Shown: positions 28,028 through 37,018, counted from the stretch's first letter. The stretch: 64,000 bases of DNA from Nitrospira sp. (GCA_024760505.1 CP058931.1:62001-126000); one strand, 5' to 3'. Made by a program: numbers and translations. The notes: generated by a model from the letters alone, not told the origin.

Positions 28028-28747
28028 ATGAAAGCCGTAATATTAAGTGCTGGCCAGGGAAAACGGTTACTCCCACACACAGCCGATAAACCCAAATGTA
28101 CCGTTCCTGTCAGTGGACTACCCATTGTGAAACGGCAAATCCAAGCACTCCTTCGCGCAGGAATCGATTCCATTCACATTGTGGTCGGGTTTGGGGCTGA
28201 AAAGGTTGAAGCTCTTCTAACCGACGAAATTGCCTCTGGCTCTGTCCGCACCATCTATAATCCATTTTTTGCGATGGCAGATAATTTGATGAGCTGTTGG
28301 GCGGCTCGGAACGACATGAGTCAGGATTTTTTATTAATAAATGGGGATACTCTATTTGAATCAGCCGTTCTTGATGGTCTGTTGCAGGCTCCCTCTTCCC
28401 CCATCACCTTGGTAACCGATGAGAAAATTCGCTACGATGCTGACGACATGAAAGTCATTGTGCGTAGCTCACAACTGGATCGAATTGGCAAAACCCTTCC
28501 CATCGAGCAGGTGAACGGAGAGTCCATCGGTATGATACGATTTCAAGGCAATGGACCTAAAATCTTTCTTTCCACGTTAGACCAACGAATTCGCAAACCG
28601 GAGGCGCTCAAGCAATGGTACTTATCACTCATCGACGAATTAGCCCAACAGGGTCATGTGTCGACCTTTTGCATCAAAGGGTTGAAGTGGGCTGAGATCG
28701 ACAATCCTTCTGATTTAGAACAAGCGGAGGGTCTGTTCAAAAATTAG
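28028..28747 (+). CDS. Sugar/alcohol-phosphate nucleotidyltransferase (LicC/CpgD-like)
   Basis: 239 residues. The nucleotide-binding loop LSAGQGKRLLPHT with KPKC is that of NTP transferases, and LINGDTLFES carries the metal-binding Asp. Size and the MADNLMSCW segment resemble choline-phosphate cytidylyltransferase LicC and related enzymes that activate small alcohol phosphates. A phosphoglycerate cytidylyltransferase role as reported for Caulobacter CpgD would fit the locus. The activated alcohol would be the donor for the CDP-alcohol transferase at 24249. AGGAG lies 10 nt before the ATG. Confidence 0.72.
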   Translation: MKAVILSAGQGKRLLPHTADKPKCTVPVSGLPIVKRQIQALLRAGIDSIHIVVGFGAEKVEALLTDEIASGSVRTIYNPFFAMADNLMSCWAARNDMSQDFLLINGDTLFESAVLDGLLQAPSSPITLVTDEKIRYDADDMKVIVRSSQLDRIGKTLPIEQVNGESIGMIRFQGNGPKIFLSTLDQRIRKPEALKQWYLSLIDELAQQGHVSTFCIKGLKWAEIDNPSDLEQAEGLFKN

Positions 28748-28777
28748 CAATCAAGAAAATCTTTTTCATTGATTGCT
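28746..28777. terminator. Possible hairpin between convergent genes
   Basis: Inverted repeat AGCAATCA / TGATTGCT starting at the stop codon of the preceding gene. No T-run follows on the plus strand, so termination is weakly supported. Confidence 0.3.
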
Positions 28778-28846
28778 CACCCTAGTTGATTGTTGCAAAA
28801 TTTGGATCTGCCAGCACCTGCAGAAGTGCCATACAGCCATTCCCTC

Positions 28847-29656
28847 CTAGAAGGTTGCTTGTCGTTTCGCCAAGATTTCTTCCGCTAAGGCAAGATCTTC
28901 AGGAGTATCCACATCGATGGCCGCTTCAGGAAACGGCAGCAGCACTTCTTGCACATGAAGATTGAGCTTTTGCCCCAGGCGCCTCAGGGCTTCCGCAAGA
29001 GATAACCAACCAAGCACATAGCGGACTAGGGCCAGCCCCCCAAGCGTTCGAATCAGGCGAAGGGGATGCTTGCGCTCACGCTCAATCCGGCTCCAAAACT
29101 CCACCATTCGCTTAGCCTTTGGTGTACAGAGGACAAATAAATTGCATCCACAGAACCCTCCGCCCGTCAATCGAGTGACTGTTCGCTTTGATTGAGGGTA
29201 GGACGCCACAACCAAGGAATACGGCACCAGGCCGACGGCCACATCCATCTGTTTTTCCTGGGCTTCACGCAGAAAATAATTAACCATCTCTGGTGTTAGC
29301 AGGGCATGGTCCGCCGTCGTGACCAGGACAGGGAATTCCTGAGGATGTTCATTAAGAAACCTCGCAACGCTGAGACTCGGACCTTGTGCAGGTTCCACCC
29401 ACTGGACCGCTCCTGACGCAATCAATGTCCCTAAAAATGAATTATCTTGCACCGTTTCCCAGGAAGGCCCGCATAAAATTCTTTTTCCCACTCCGTCCGA
29501 TTGGGCTAAGGTCTCTAATACACGGGAGATCATGGGCTCCCCACCAACCTGCGCCAGGACCTTATTTGCGACCCCTGCCATTCGGGCCACTGGGTCTCGA
29601 CCGGTTCGGGCACCAGCTAATACCAGAGCCGTGACAGATTGGTGGTCAAGCCCCAT
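28847..29656 (-). CDS. MobA-like nucleotidyltransferase
   Basis: 269 residues. LVLAGARTGRDP near the start is the NTP-transferase loop, with K47 following, and VLVTTADHALLTPEM has the metal-site Asp. The C-terminus AAIDVDTPEDLALAEEIL is typical of the MobA/IspD-type fold. Substrate unknown. It is the last gene of the operon hydroxylase, ceramide synthase-like, nucleotidyltransferase (27-bp gap), so a role in making a nucleotide-activated sphingolipid headgroup is plausible. A molybdopterin role is unlikely since no molybdenum genes are nearby. AGGA precedes the ATG. Confidence 0.7.
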   Translation of the reverse strand: MGLDHQSVTALVLAGARTGRDPVARMAGVANKVLAQVGGEPMISRVLETLAQSDGVGKRILCGPSWETVQDNSFLGTLIASGAVQWVEPAQGPSLSVARFLNEHPQEFPVLVTTADHALLTPEMVNYFLREAQEKQMDVAVGLVPYSLVVASYPQSKRTVTRLTGGGFCGCNLFVLCTPKAKRMVEFWSRIERERKHPLRLIRTLGGLALVRYVLGWLSLAEALRRLGQKLNLHVQEVLLPFPEAAIDVDTPEDLALAEEILAKRQATF

Positions 29657-29683
29657 ATGTCCTCACCAAACAACTATCTGCAA

Positions 29684-30835
29684 TCATTGAAGATGCTTCT
29701 CATAAATTCTATAGGTTTTGTATGGTTCGGCTCCGAGTGATTCCAGGATGTGACGCATGCGTTTATTCCCTTCCAAAATCCAGGAAGTTTCGATCTGCTG
29801 GATATTTTTACGAAGGCCAGCTTCCCTCACAGCTTCAATCAACCCATAGGCCATCGCCGCCCCCATGGGGCTGGATTGGAATCGTTTACGCACTCCCATT
29901 AAGGCAACCCGAGCCGATTGGGGATAGGAGACTTTCAACCGCCATAAGATTTTTAGCCACCCCCATGGGAACACCTGCCCGTTCAGATCTCGAATAACCT
30001 CATGTATATTGGGAAAGGCAACCAACATGGCCGTGGGCTCTCCATCGATTTCAGCGATCTGCACAAAATCATCTTCGACCAAAAGCTTAAGCTGCTGACC
30101 GATCTCGGCAAATTCGGCATCGGTAAATGGAAGAAACCCCCAATTGTCTGACCAGGCCTCTTCAAAAATATCCTTGATAATCGCCAAATCCTCTTTTAGA
30201 TGCTTCCGCCGTAACGGACGAATGCGCATCGAGGTTTTCGCTTTTTTGAGAAATAGAGACACTCCAGGGGGAAAACTAAAATGTATTCCAATCCGATAGG
30301 CTAGAAGATCTTGGGCCTTTTCATAGGCATTCCGTTCAACCAATTGCGCGTAGTAAGGTCTGGCATGGCCCATCATAATCATGGGCGGTGAATCAAATCC
30401 ATCGACCAACAAACCACATTCCTGATTGATGGACAAATTAAACGGCCCCCGAACATTCGTCATCCCATGAGTCTGAAGCCAGGCTTCCGCCGTTTGGAAC
30501 AGCGCCTGAAAGACACTGGCCTCCTCCTCTGCTTCAAGCAAGCCAAAAAACCCCGTCTGGTCCTGATACTTGCTGAGATGCAGGTCGTCGATCTGGGCAC
30601 AGATTCGCCCAACAGGTTCCTGCCCGCGATAGGCTAGCCAACATTGCCAACGAGCATGGTGAAAATACGGATTTTTCGGGGAAAAAGTATGAAGTCGCTC
30701 AATCCATAGAGGGGGAACCCAATGAGGATCTGAGCGGTACAACTTCCAGGGAAGACGAATAAATTCTTTGAAGGCGGCGCGGTCGCCGACCGGTTCAACA
30801 CGAATCAAAACGCCTTTCCCCACCCATCTTGGCAC
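29684..30835 (-). CDS. bcerS: GNAT-fold N-acyltransferase resembling bacterial ceramide synthase
   Basis: 383 residues from a GTG. The N-terminal block FIRLPWKLYRSDPHWVPPL and the following PVGRICAQIDDLHLSKYQ, QTGFFGLLEAEEE and NVRGPFNLSINQECGLLVDG form the pattern of the family often annotated as N-acetyltransferase or dATP pyrophosphohydrolase-like, which includes the Caulobacter ceramide synthase bCerS. That enzyme attaches the second acyl chain to the amine of the sphingoid base. Context supports this: hydroxylase 72 bp upstream, SPT operon 1.9 kb away. Start is uncertain by a few codons. A generic GNAT of another role is the alternative. Confidence 0.72.
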   Translation of the reverse strand: MPRWVGKGVLIRVEPVGDRAAFKEFIRLPWKLYRSDPHWVPPLWIERLHTFSPKNPYFHHARWQCWLAYRGQEPVGRICAQIDDLHLSKYQDQTGFFGLLEAEEEASVFQALFQTAEAWLQTHGMTNVRGPFNLSINQECGLLVDGFDSPPMIMMGHARPYYAQLVERNAYEKAQDLLAYRIGIHFSFPPGVSLFLKKAKTSMRIRPLRRKHLKEDLAIIKDIFEEAWSDNWGFLPFTDAEFAEIGQQLKLLVEDDFVQIAEIDGEPTAMLVAFPNIHEVIRDLNGQVFPWGWLKILWRLKVSYPQSARVALMGVRKRFQSSPMGAAMAYGLIEAVREAGLRKNIQQIETSWILEGNKRMRHILESLGAEPYKTYRIYEKHLQ

Positions 30836-30907
30836 ACCACTCGACTCCAGGGAGTCAGGATTTGTGAGGCGAAAAAAGGATCACTATTCTGAATGGCCAT
30901 GCGTCTC

Positions 30908-31642
30908 TTATGGCTTTTGTTCGGATAGTTGGGCCACCCAGGGATAATGAGATCGCTCCTGATCCGCATAGCCCAGGTTGGAAACAGTCTGACTGAACGG
31001 CACGTCTTCGGCATTCCCATACTCAGTTCCAAATATCCGATCACAGAACAGACTCGTGATGCCAAAGTTTCCTTTTTCATTATGAAAATGATGCAGTAAA
31101 TGGTGTCGCTTGACCCGCCGTAAAAATTTATTCTTAGGACTCACACGTAAATGCTGCATGCAATGGCAGAATTCATACACCATAAAACACGCCAATCCTG
31201 TCGCAAAAGAAAGAGCAGCCCCTACCCAACCCCCAAGACTCATTCCAATGGGGAAGGTGGCCACAACAATCGTCGGCAGGGTAGTTGAACCTGCTCCGAA
31301 CAACACCCGCAAATCATTGGGATCTTGGTGATGATCATAGTGAATCCGTTTCCACAAAGCTGCCGTCCATGCCGACCGATAGAGATATCGCCCATGTAAA
31401 ATAAACCGATGTACAGCATATTCCACGAATGGGTAAGCCAGCAGAGTCCCCACAATACTTCCTGCCACACGCAATGGAGAAACAGGGAAATAAGGGAAAA
31501 CCACGAAGGCCCCGATAATACTACAAGCTAATAACACCGCATATATTTGAATACTCGGGTATAGAATGTACGCCTTCCTTAGATCGCGAAATGTCATGCG
31601 ATCAAGGAGATACTTTTCACGATACCATTGACTGGTTAACAC
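30908..31642 (-). CDS. Membrane fatty acid hydroxylase (sterol desaturase superfamily)
   Basis: 244 residues from a GTG. All histidine boxes of the di-iron hydroxylase superfamily are present: HRFILH, HYDHH, HCMQHL, HHLLHHFHNE, followed by FGITSLFCDRIFGT. Four hydrophobic helices. The best-known relatives with this short size and box spacing are the ceramide fatty acid 2-hydroxylases (Scs7/FA2H) and carotenoid hydroxylases. Being first in an operon with the ceramide synthase-like gene, it probably hydroxylates the N-acyl chain or the long-chain base. O2-dependent, inner membrane. Confidence 0.8.
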   Translation of the reverse strand: MLTSQWYREKYLLDRMTFRDLRKAYILYPSIQIYAVLLACSIIGAFVVFPYFPVSPLRVAGSIVGTLLAYPFVEYAVHRFILHGRYLYRSAWTAALWKRIHYDHHQDPNDLRVLFGAGSTTLPTIVVATFPIGMSLGGWVGAALSFATGLACFMVYEFCHCMQHLRVSPKNKFLRRVKRHHLLHHFHNEKGNFGITSLFCDRIFGTEYGNAEDVPFSQTVSNLGYADQERSHYPWVAQLSEQKP

Positions 31643-32031
31643 CCTAGAGCCTCCATCCCTTTTTGCATGTGTCCACTGCCATCAATCCACTCTCACCTGA
31701 CTTGCCAGGAAATTACTCATACACCAATTATAGGAACCTTCAGAAGAAGCCACAAGAATACCCAATCCTGAAAGGATACCTCCAATTGGAAGCCTGCAGA
31801 GATCATGGACGAAAGCCATAAGTTCTCTCACCAACACACAATCACCTCACTCGCTCCCCTTTGGCTCAATACCTAACCTTGCCACATGATAATGTTGAAA
31901 TCCGGTTCTGACACAAAAGCTGTGCTATATTTCGACGTGCCGCGCAGAATGACAACATAGGCCTATGGGAACAAGGGGGCTCCATTGCCTCATAGACACA
32001 AGGATAACTCTTTGGGTATAAGGGCGTGCTC
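31643..32031. promoter_or_regulatory. Divergent intergenic region
   Basis: 389 bp between the hydroxylase start and the HIT gene start, so both promoters should lie here. No repeat, hairpin or operator stood out. Confidence 0.35.
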
Positions 32032-32475
32032 ATGAACACTACGATGAAAAAATTTGGGTATCCTAAGGCCTGCCTCAAAGAGTTTTCCCATTGGGTAGTG
32101 CTCTTACGCCCCCAACAGGTAACCCTTGGCTCACTGGTCTTAATTTGTCGAGAGGAAGCTACCGCATTTTCCCAAATTAGTGCGCAGGCATTTACAGAAC
32201 TGCCAAAGATCATACGTGAGATTGAGACAAGTGTCTCACGCACATTTGCCTATAGCAAAATAAATTACCTCATGTTGATGATGGTTGACCCAGAGGTTCA
32301 TTTTCATGTCATCCCCCGATATGACACACCTCGATTATTTTCTCAACACCAATTCCTTGACCATGGATGGCCTGGGCCACCAGCCCTTAAAAATGCGAAT
32401 GACATATCGGAAGAGGTATACCAAAACCTTTTAAGTCACCTCAAAAATAACTGGATTCATGAGTTTGCAAGCTAG
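32032..32475 (+). CDS. HIT-family (histidine triad) protein
   Basis: 147 residues from ATG 32032 (AAGGG 7 nt upstream). The C-terminal segment VHFHVIPRY is a histidine-triad active site with two of three canonical histidines, and LLRPQQVTLGSLVLI is the matching N-terminal strand. HIT proteins hydrolyse or transfer nucleotidyl groups on phosphoramidates, adenylates or dinucleoside polyphosphates. The altered triad (HFHVI) means catalysis is uncertain. It sits 217 bp upstream of the fatty acyl-AMP ligase, whose acyl-adenylate product is a conceivable substrate, but this is speculation. Confidence 0.62.
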   Translation: MNTTMKKFGYPKACLKEFSHWVVLLRPQQVTLGSLVLICREEATAFSQISAQAFTELPKIIREIETSVSRTFAYSKINYLMLMMVDPEVHFHVIPRYDTPRLFSQHQFLDHGWPGPPALKNANDISEEVYQNLLSHLKNNWIHEFAS

Positions 32476-32508
32476 TTGTAAATACTTAAAAACAAGAAAG
32501 AGCATGTT

Positions 32509-32537
32509 GCAAAATAGACTCAATTTGCGGTTTTTTT
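32509..32537 (+). terminator. Possible weak terminator after the HIT gene
   Basis: Short stem GCAAA / TTTGC with a 10-nt loop, then GG and seven T. Weak stem, so low confidence. It would separate the HIT gene from the sphingolipid operon. Confidence 0.35.
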
Positions 32538-32692
32538 GCTACAACTTACTGTGAATAAAAAAATTTGTTTTCACTTTTCCTTCGTTCTTGGCAATTAACC
32601 GACAAAATTTCATGGCATTACAATTGCATACTTAATTAAATGCTTTTTAGCAAACCATTGGGAATAATGCTGCCTTTAATCTTTGAGATAGA

Positions 32693-34459
32693 ATGAACGC
32701 TACACCAACTCATCACCAACTCAGACTGAAACATGGAAATTTCTCCACCCTTTCAGAGGCTCTTGATTATGCGGCTTCAGGAGAAACCGGCTGTAATTTT
32801 TATTCAGGGAGGGGCAAACTCACCCACGTCCTGACATATGCCGACCTGAAACAACAGGCGCAAAATCTAGCTAGAAGATTGAACGGATTGGAATTATCAC
32901 GAGGGGCTCGGGTAGCTCTCATTGCTGATACCACACCAGATTTCATTCGATTCTTTTTTGCCTGTCAGTATGCGGGACTGATTCCGGTTCCTCTCCCGAT
33001 TTCATTGCACTTAGGGGGGCATCAGGCATACGTCACCCAACTTAGACGGCTGCTCGATAGCTGCCAAGCTTCTATTGCCATGGCACCTGAAGGCTTCTTG
33101 CCATTTTTGGAGGAAGCAGCAACCGGCTTGAACCTGGTCCTCATTGGAGGTCCTGAAACATTTGCCTCGCTAGAAGAAATTCAAGGTCCCCTGAGCCCAC
33201 TTGAGCCTCAAGAATTAGCCTATATTCAATACACCTCCGGCAGCACCCGTTGGCCTAGAGGTGTCGAGGTCACTCAAGCGGCCGTGATGACCAATCTCTC
33301 TGGAATCATTCAGCATGGCTTACAAGTTCAACCTGGCGATCGTTGCGTCTCCTGGCTTCCCTTCTACCATGATATGGGACTGGTCGGTTTCGTTCTTGGT
33401 CCAATCGCTTCACAGCTTTCCGTTGATTATCTGAGCACACGCGACTTTGCCATGCGACCGCGTCAGTGGCTGGATTTAATGACGAAGAGTCGGGCGACAA
33501 TTTCATTCAGCCCCTCTTTTGGATACGAGCTCTGCGTGCGAAGATTGGGCGAAGACTTTAATGAACACTATGATCTCAGTTCTTGGCGAATTGCCGGTGC
33601 TGGAGCAGAAACAATTCGTGCCGATAGCCTCTCACGTTTCGCTAAAACTCTGAAGTCCAGCGGGTTTAAACCTGAAGCATTTCTGGCCTGCTATGGAATG
33701 GCTGAATGCTCTTTGGCAATTAGCTTTGCTCCCTTGAACAAAGGCCTCGAGGTAGACAGAGTTGACGCAAATGAGCTTTCCAATAACAGGCTAGCCATGC
33801 CCTTTGTTCCATTCTCGACTGATGAGGAGCAGGCTCGATGCAGCAAATTTGTAAATTGCGGAGTTCCTCTCCCCGGATATGAAGTCGAAATTCGAAATAT
33901 GACTGGAGAGGTGGTTAAAGAACGAGAAAGTGGAATTATTTTTGTTCGTGGGGCAAGCACCATGACGGGATACTTCAATGATCCCATCTTGACCCAGGAG
34001 GTTCTCTCCACTGATGGCTGGCTCAATACAGGCGACATCGGCTATTGGGTCGAAAACAGCCTCGTCATTATTGGTCGGTCCAAAGATATGATAATCATTA
34101 ATGGACGAAATATCTGGCCTCAGGACCTAGAATTCATGGCAGAGCAACAGGCAGAAGTCCGACCTGGTGATTCATCTGCTTTTTCTGTTTCCACACCAGA
34201 CGGCCATGAGATCGCGATCATGGTGGTGCAATGTCGTGAAATGGATAGCAAAAAACGAGAAGACTTGGTTCAGCGGCTACGATCCTTAGTCCACAAAGAG
34301 TTGTCTATTCCATGCTACATTGAACTCATCCCACCGCGGACACTCCCACGGACGTCATCTGGAAAACTCTCTCGATCTCGAGCCAAAGCGGACTTCCTCA
34401 CCCGCATTCAGTGGGAAGAGGTGACCACACACTTGTCTACCACCGCTAGGTCTGCCTAA
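32693..34459 (+). CDS. Fatty acyl-AMP ligase / acyl-ACP synthetase
   Basis: 588 residues of the ANL superfamily. The P-loop YIQYTSGSTRWPRGVEVT with Arg-Trp-Pro after the Thr is typical of FAAL-type enzymes that load acyl carrier proteins rather than CoA. Adenylate-binding ACYGMAEC, hinge-region INTGDIGYW-like sequence (LNTGDIGY) and GRSKDMIIINGRNIWPQD follow in order. It would activate a fatty acid with ATP and pass it to the ACP encoded two genes downstream, supplying serine palmitoyltransferase. The Caulobacter sphingolipid locus has an equivalent acyl synthetase. First gene of the operon. Confidence 0.88.
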   Translation: MNATPTHHQLRLKHGNFSTLSEALDYAASGETGCNFYSGRGKLTHVLTYADLKQQAQNLARRLNGLELSRGARVALIADTTPDFIRFFFACQYAGLIPVPLPISLHLGGHQAYVTQLRRLLDSCQASIAMAPEGFLPFLEEAATGLNLVLIGGPETFASLEEIQGPLSPLEPQELAYIQYTSGSTRWPRGVEVTQAAVMTNLSGIIQHGLQVQPGDRCVSWLPFYHDMGLVGFVLGPIASQLSVDYLSTRDFAMRPRQWLDLMTKSRATISFSPSFGYELCVRRLGEDFNEHYDLSSWRIAGAGAETIRADSLSRFAKTLKSSGFKPEAFLACYGMAECSLAISFAPLNKGLEVDRVDANELSNNRLAMPFVPFSTDEEQARCSKFVNCGVPLPGYEVEIRNMTGEVVKERESGIIFVRGASTMTGYFNDPILTQEVLSTDGWLNTGDIGYWVENSLVIIGRSKDMIIINGRNIWPQDLEFMAEQQAEVRPGDSSAFSVSTPDGHEIAIMVVQCREMDSKKREDLVQRLRSLVHKELSIPCYIELIPPRTLPRTSSGKLSRSRAKADFLTRIQWEEVTTHLSTTARSA

Positions 34460-34495
34460 GACCAGGCACCTTTCCATACACGTCCTCCACGGTCT

Positions 34496-35440
34496 ATGCG
34501 CACTACCGTTGCCCTAACCGGGGCTTCCGGTTTCATTGGGGGAGTCATCGCACAACATTTGAGGAAAGGCGGATGGCATGTGCGTGGACTCGCGCGCGCT
34601 CCCCGCCAGGCTCAACAGCTCGAGGACCTGGGAATCACACCGGTCCAAGGCCAATTGGAAGATCCTGCCAGCCTTTTAAGCCTAGTCAAAGATTCGGTTG
34701 GTGTCATTCACTGCGCAGGAGCGATTCGGGGTGTGAGTCGAGAAGACTTCTATCCGACCAACGTAATGGGAGTCTCTAACCTGATTCAAGCCTGTCTTGC
34801 ACAGTCCTCTCTTCCACGGTTTGTTCTTCTCTCATCCCTCGCCGCTCGTGAGCCATCACTCTCACCATATGCATGGAGTAAACATGAAGGTGAATCTGTT
34901 TTAATCCGTGAGGCGGGGTTACTGAAGTGGAGTATTTTTCGTCCACCTGCCGTCTATGGACCGAAAGACCGTGCGCTGCTCCCCCTCTTTACTTTGTTAC
35001 GCAAAGGGATTGGGGTTCAACTCGGGCCCTCCCACGCCAAATTCTCCTTAATTCATGTCGAGGATCTCGCCAAGGCTATTCTTCATTGGCTAAAAAGCGG
35101 AGACCCACCCTTTCAGACATTTGAGATTGATGATGGCTTCGCTGGAGGATATTCCTGGGAGGATATTTTTCGTCTTTCCAACCCTCGCCTCCGCCTGTGC
35201 TTGCGAATTCCACCAAGCCTATTACAAATAGGAGGGAAAAGTAATGAAATATGTTCCCGCCTCTTTGGGTATACTCCTCTTTTCACCCGCGGGAAGGTTG
35301 CTGAACTCCTCCACCCAAATTGGGTCTGTAATAGTTCTCACGCGACGCAGACCCTTGGTTGGACGCCACAAATCAGCCTCAAAGAAGGCTTGCGTCGGTT
35401 GTTCACATCGGATAGGCTCATGCCATTCCATAGGAATTAG
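34496..35440 (+). CDS. cerR: NAD(P)-dependent epimerase-type reductase (CerR-like)
   Basis: 314 residues, extended SDR. Nucleotide loop TGASGFIGG at residue 8, active-site YAWSK (Tyr-x3-Lys) near 125, and VIHCAGAIRG and RPPAVYGPKD in the usual places. In Caulobacter a member of this family in the same setting reduces the 3-keto group of the sphingoid base or oxidised ceramide. Placement between acyl-ACP ligase, ACP and SPT makes this the best function here; a sugar epimerase is the alternative by sequence alone. 36 bp after the ligase gene. Confidence 0.76.
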   Translation: MRTTVALTGASGFIGGVIAQHLRKGGWHVRGLARAPRQAQQLEDLGITPVQGQLEDPASLLSLVKDSVGVIHCAGAIRGVSREDFYPTNVMGVSNLIQACLAQSSLPRFVLLSSLAAREPSLSPYAWSKHEGESVLIREAGLLKWSIFRPPAVYGPKDRALLPLFTLLRKGIGVQLGPSHAKFSLIHVEDLAKAILHWLKSGDPPFQTFEIDDGFAGGYSWEDIFRLSNPRLRLCLRIPPSLLQIGGKSNEICSRLFGYTPLFTRGKVAELLHPNWVCNSSHATQTLGWTPQISLKEGLRRLFTSDRLMPFHRN

Positions 35441-35479
35441 CACCGGTTTGTTCTCTTCATCCATCAAAAAGGCTATTAT

Positions 35480-35725
35480 ATGATGAGTTATTCCGACATC
35501 CTTCCCCAACTGTTCGACACTCTCAAGCCTTTTACCAAACAGGGCTTTCGGTTAAAAGAATCAACTGAGCTGGTCGCAGAGCTGGGATTGGATTCCTTAC
35601 AAGTCATGCAAGTCCTTTTAAAAATCGAAGATCATTTTGATATTTCCATCCCTCTGAACAATCTTCCCAATATCCGAACAGTCAAGGACCTTGGTGAAGA
35701 GATTGAGAAGTTGCTGAAAGGGTAA
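35480..35725 (+). CDS. Dedicated acyl carrier protein
   Basis: 81 residues with the phosphopantetheine site ELGLDSLQVMQ (Ser near residue 38) in a four-helix ACP framework. It is not the housekeeping AcpP, whose sequence around the site differs and which normally sits with fab genes. Two bases separate it from the SPT gene, so it almost certainly delivers the acyl chain to SPT. The double ATG at the start is ambiguous by one codon. Confidence 0.9.
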   Translation: MMSYSDILPQLFDTLKPFTKQGFRLKESTELVAELGLDSLQVMQVLLKIEDHFDISIPLNNLPNIRTVKDLGEEIEKLLKG

Positions 35726-35727
35726 TC

Positions 35728-36957
35728 ATGTCACTATTTGACAAATTTCTTCCCATTCAAGAAGTCAGAAACGAGTTACTGAAAAGTGGGGTCAACCCGT
35801 TTCACGTCACCGTCGAAAAGATCATTTCTCCCACAGAAGCCATCATCAACGGTCGCAAGACCATCCTGGTCGGTACCAATAATTACTTAGGGTTGACCTT
35901 TCATCCTGACTCCATTCTAGCCGGCCAACAGGCGCTTGCCCAGGAAGGAACAGGCACCACCGGATCGAGGATGGCCAATGGATCTTTTGCGAGCCACAAG
36001 GCGCTGGAAAACGCCATCGCGGATTTCTATGGTGCGCCCTATGCGATCGTCTTTTCCACAGGTTACCAGGCCAATCTTGGAGTGCTTTCTGCTCTTGCAG
36101 GCCCAGGGGACACTATTTTGATAGATGGGGACTCCCATGCCAGCATATATGATGGATGCCGACTTGGAGGCGCGGAGATTATCCGGTTTAAGCATAACGA
36201 CGTGGCAGATTTGGAAAAACGGCTCCGTCGATTGGGCGACCGAAGTTATCGAACCTTAATTGTCGTTGAGGGTATTTATAGCATGCTGGGAGATCGAGCC
36301 CCGTTGGCCGAAATCGTCGAAGTGAAAAGAAAATATGGGGCCACTCTGATCGTTGATGAAGCGCATTCGTTGGGGGTACTCGGACAACATGGCCGTGGCT
36401 TAGCCGAAGAAACAGAAGTCGAACAGGACGTCGATTGTATTGTCGGGACCTTCAGCAAAAGCCTGGGCTCGACGGGGGGGTTCGGCGTAAGCTTTCATCC
36501 CGAGTTCGAATTAATCCGGTACACCAGTCGACCCTATATTTTTACCGCTTCTCCATGCCCCTCAGTTGTTGCTTCGACACGAGCGACCATTCGCATCATC
36601 CAGGCTCATCCAGAACTCCGTCAGCATCTGTGGACCAATTCCCGGCATTTGTATGAGGGGTTAACGAAGAGTGGGTACATCCTTGGGGCGGAGGTAGGAC
36701 CTATTATTGCCGCAATGGTCCCCAACAAAGAATCGGCTCTCGCCATGTGGCAACAACTTTTGGAAAATGGGATTTATGTCAACCTCATGATTCCTCCTGC
36801 CACTCCAAATGGCGAATGCCTCTTGCGCTGCAGTGTGAGCGCCGCTCATACACATAACCAAATTGAAAAAATTATTTCGGCATTTGCTGATTTGCCTCAT
36901 GGAACTCAAACCCATAGCAACCCTGCTCACTTACAACCAGATGCAACCCTCAATTAA
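35728..36957 (+). CDS. spt: Serine palmitoyltransferase (alpha-oxoamine synthase family)
   Basis: 409 residues, the size of soluble bacterial SPT homodimers. PLP lysine in FSKSLGSTGGF, cofactor-binding IVDEAHSLGVLG (Asp-x-Ala-His), DSHASIYDG and GTGTTGSRMANGS. It condenses serine with a fatty acyl thioester, releasing CO2, to give 3-ketosphinganine: the committed step of sphingolipid synthesis. The other family members (BioF, HemA/ALAS, Kbl) are excluded by context: no biotin, heme or threonine genes, but an ACP, acyl-ACP ligase and CerR immediately upstream. Confidence 0.88.
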   Translation: MSLFDKFLPIQEVRNELLKSGVNPFHVTVEKIISPTEAIINGRKTILVGTNNYLGLTFHPDSILAGQQALAQEGTGTTGSRMANGSFASHKALENAIADFYGAPYAIVFSTGYQANLGVLSALAGPGDTILIDGDSHASIYDGCRLGGAEIIRFKHNDVADLEKRLRRLGDRSYRTLIVVEGIYSMLGDRAPLAEIVEVKRKYGATLIVDEAHSLGVLGQHGRGLAEETEVEQDVDCIVGTFSKSLGSTGGFGVSFHPEFELIRYTSRPYIFTASPCPSVVASTRATIRIIQAHPELRQHLWTNSRHLYEGLTKSGYILGAEVGPIIAAMVPNKESALAMWQQLLENGIYVNLMIPPATPNGECLLRCSVSAAHTHNQIEKIISAFADLPHGTQTHSNPAHLQPDATLN

Positions 36958-37018
36958 AAAATGCTAGCGTTTCGCTTACCTGTCGAAACAACGATCCTGA
37001 TCATTCCCCAAATGTCCA

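Noticed and set aside
30805..31080. Minus-strand 91-codon frame bridging the hydroxylase and ceramide synthase-like genes
   Set aside because: Lies in a shifted frame over the intact hydroxylase 3' end.
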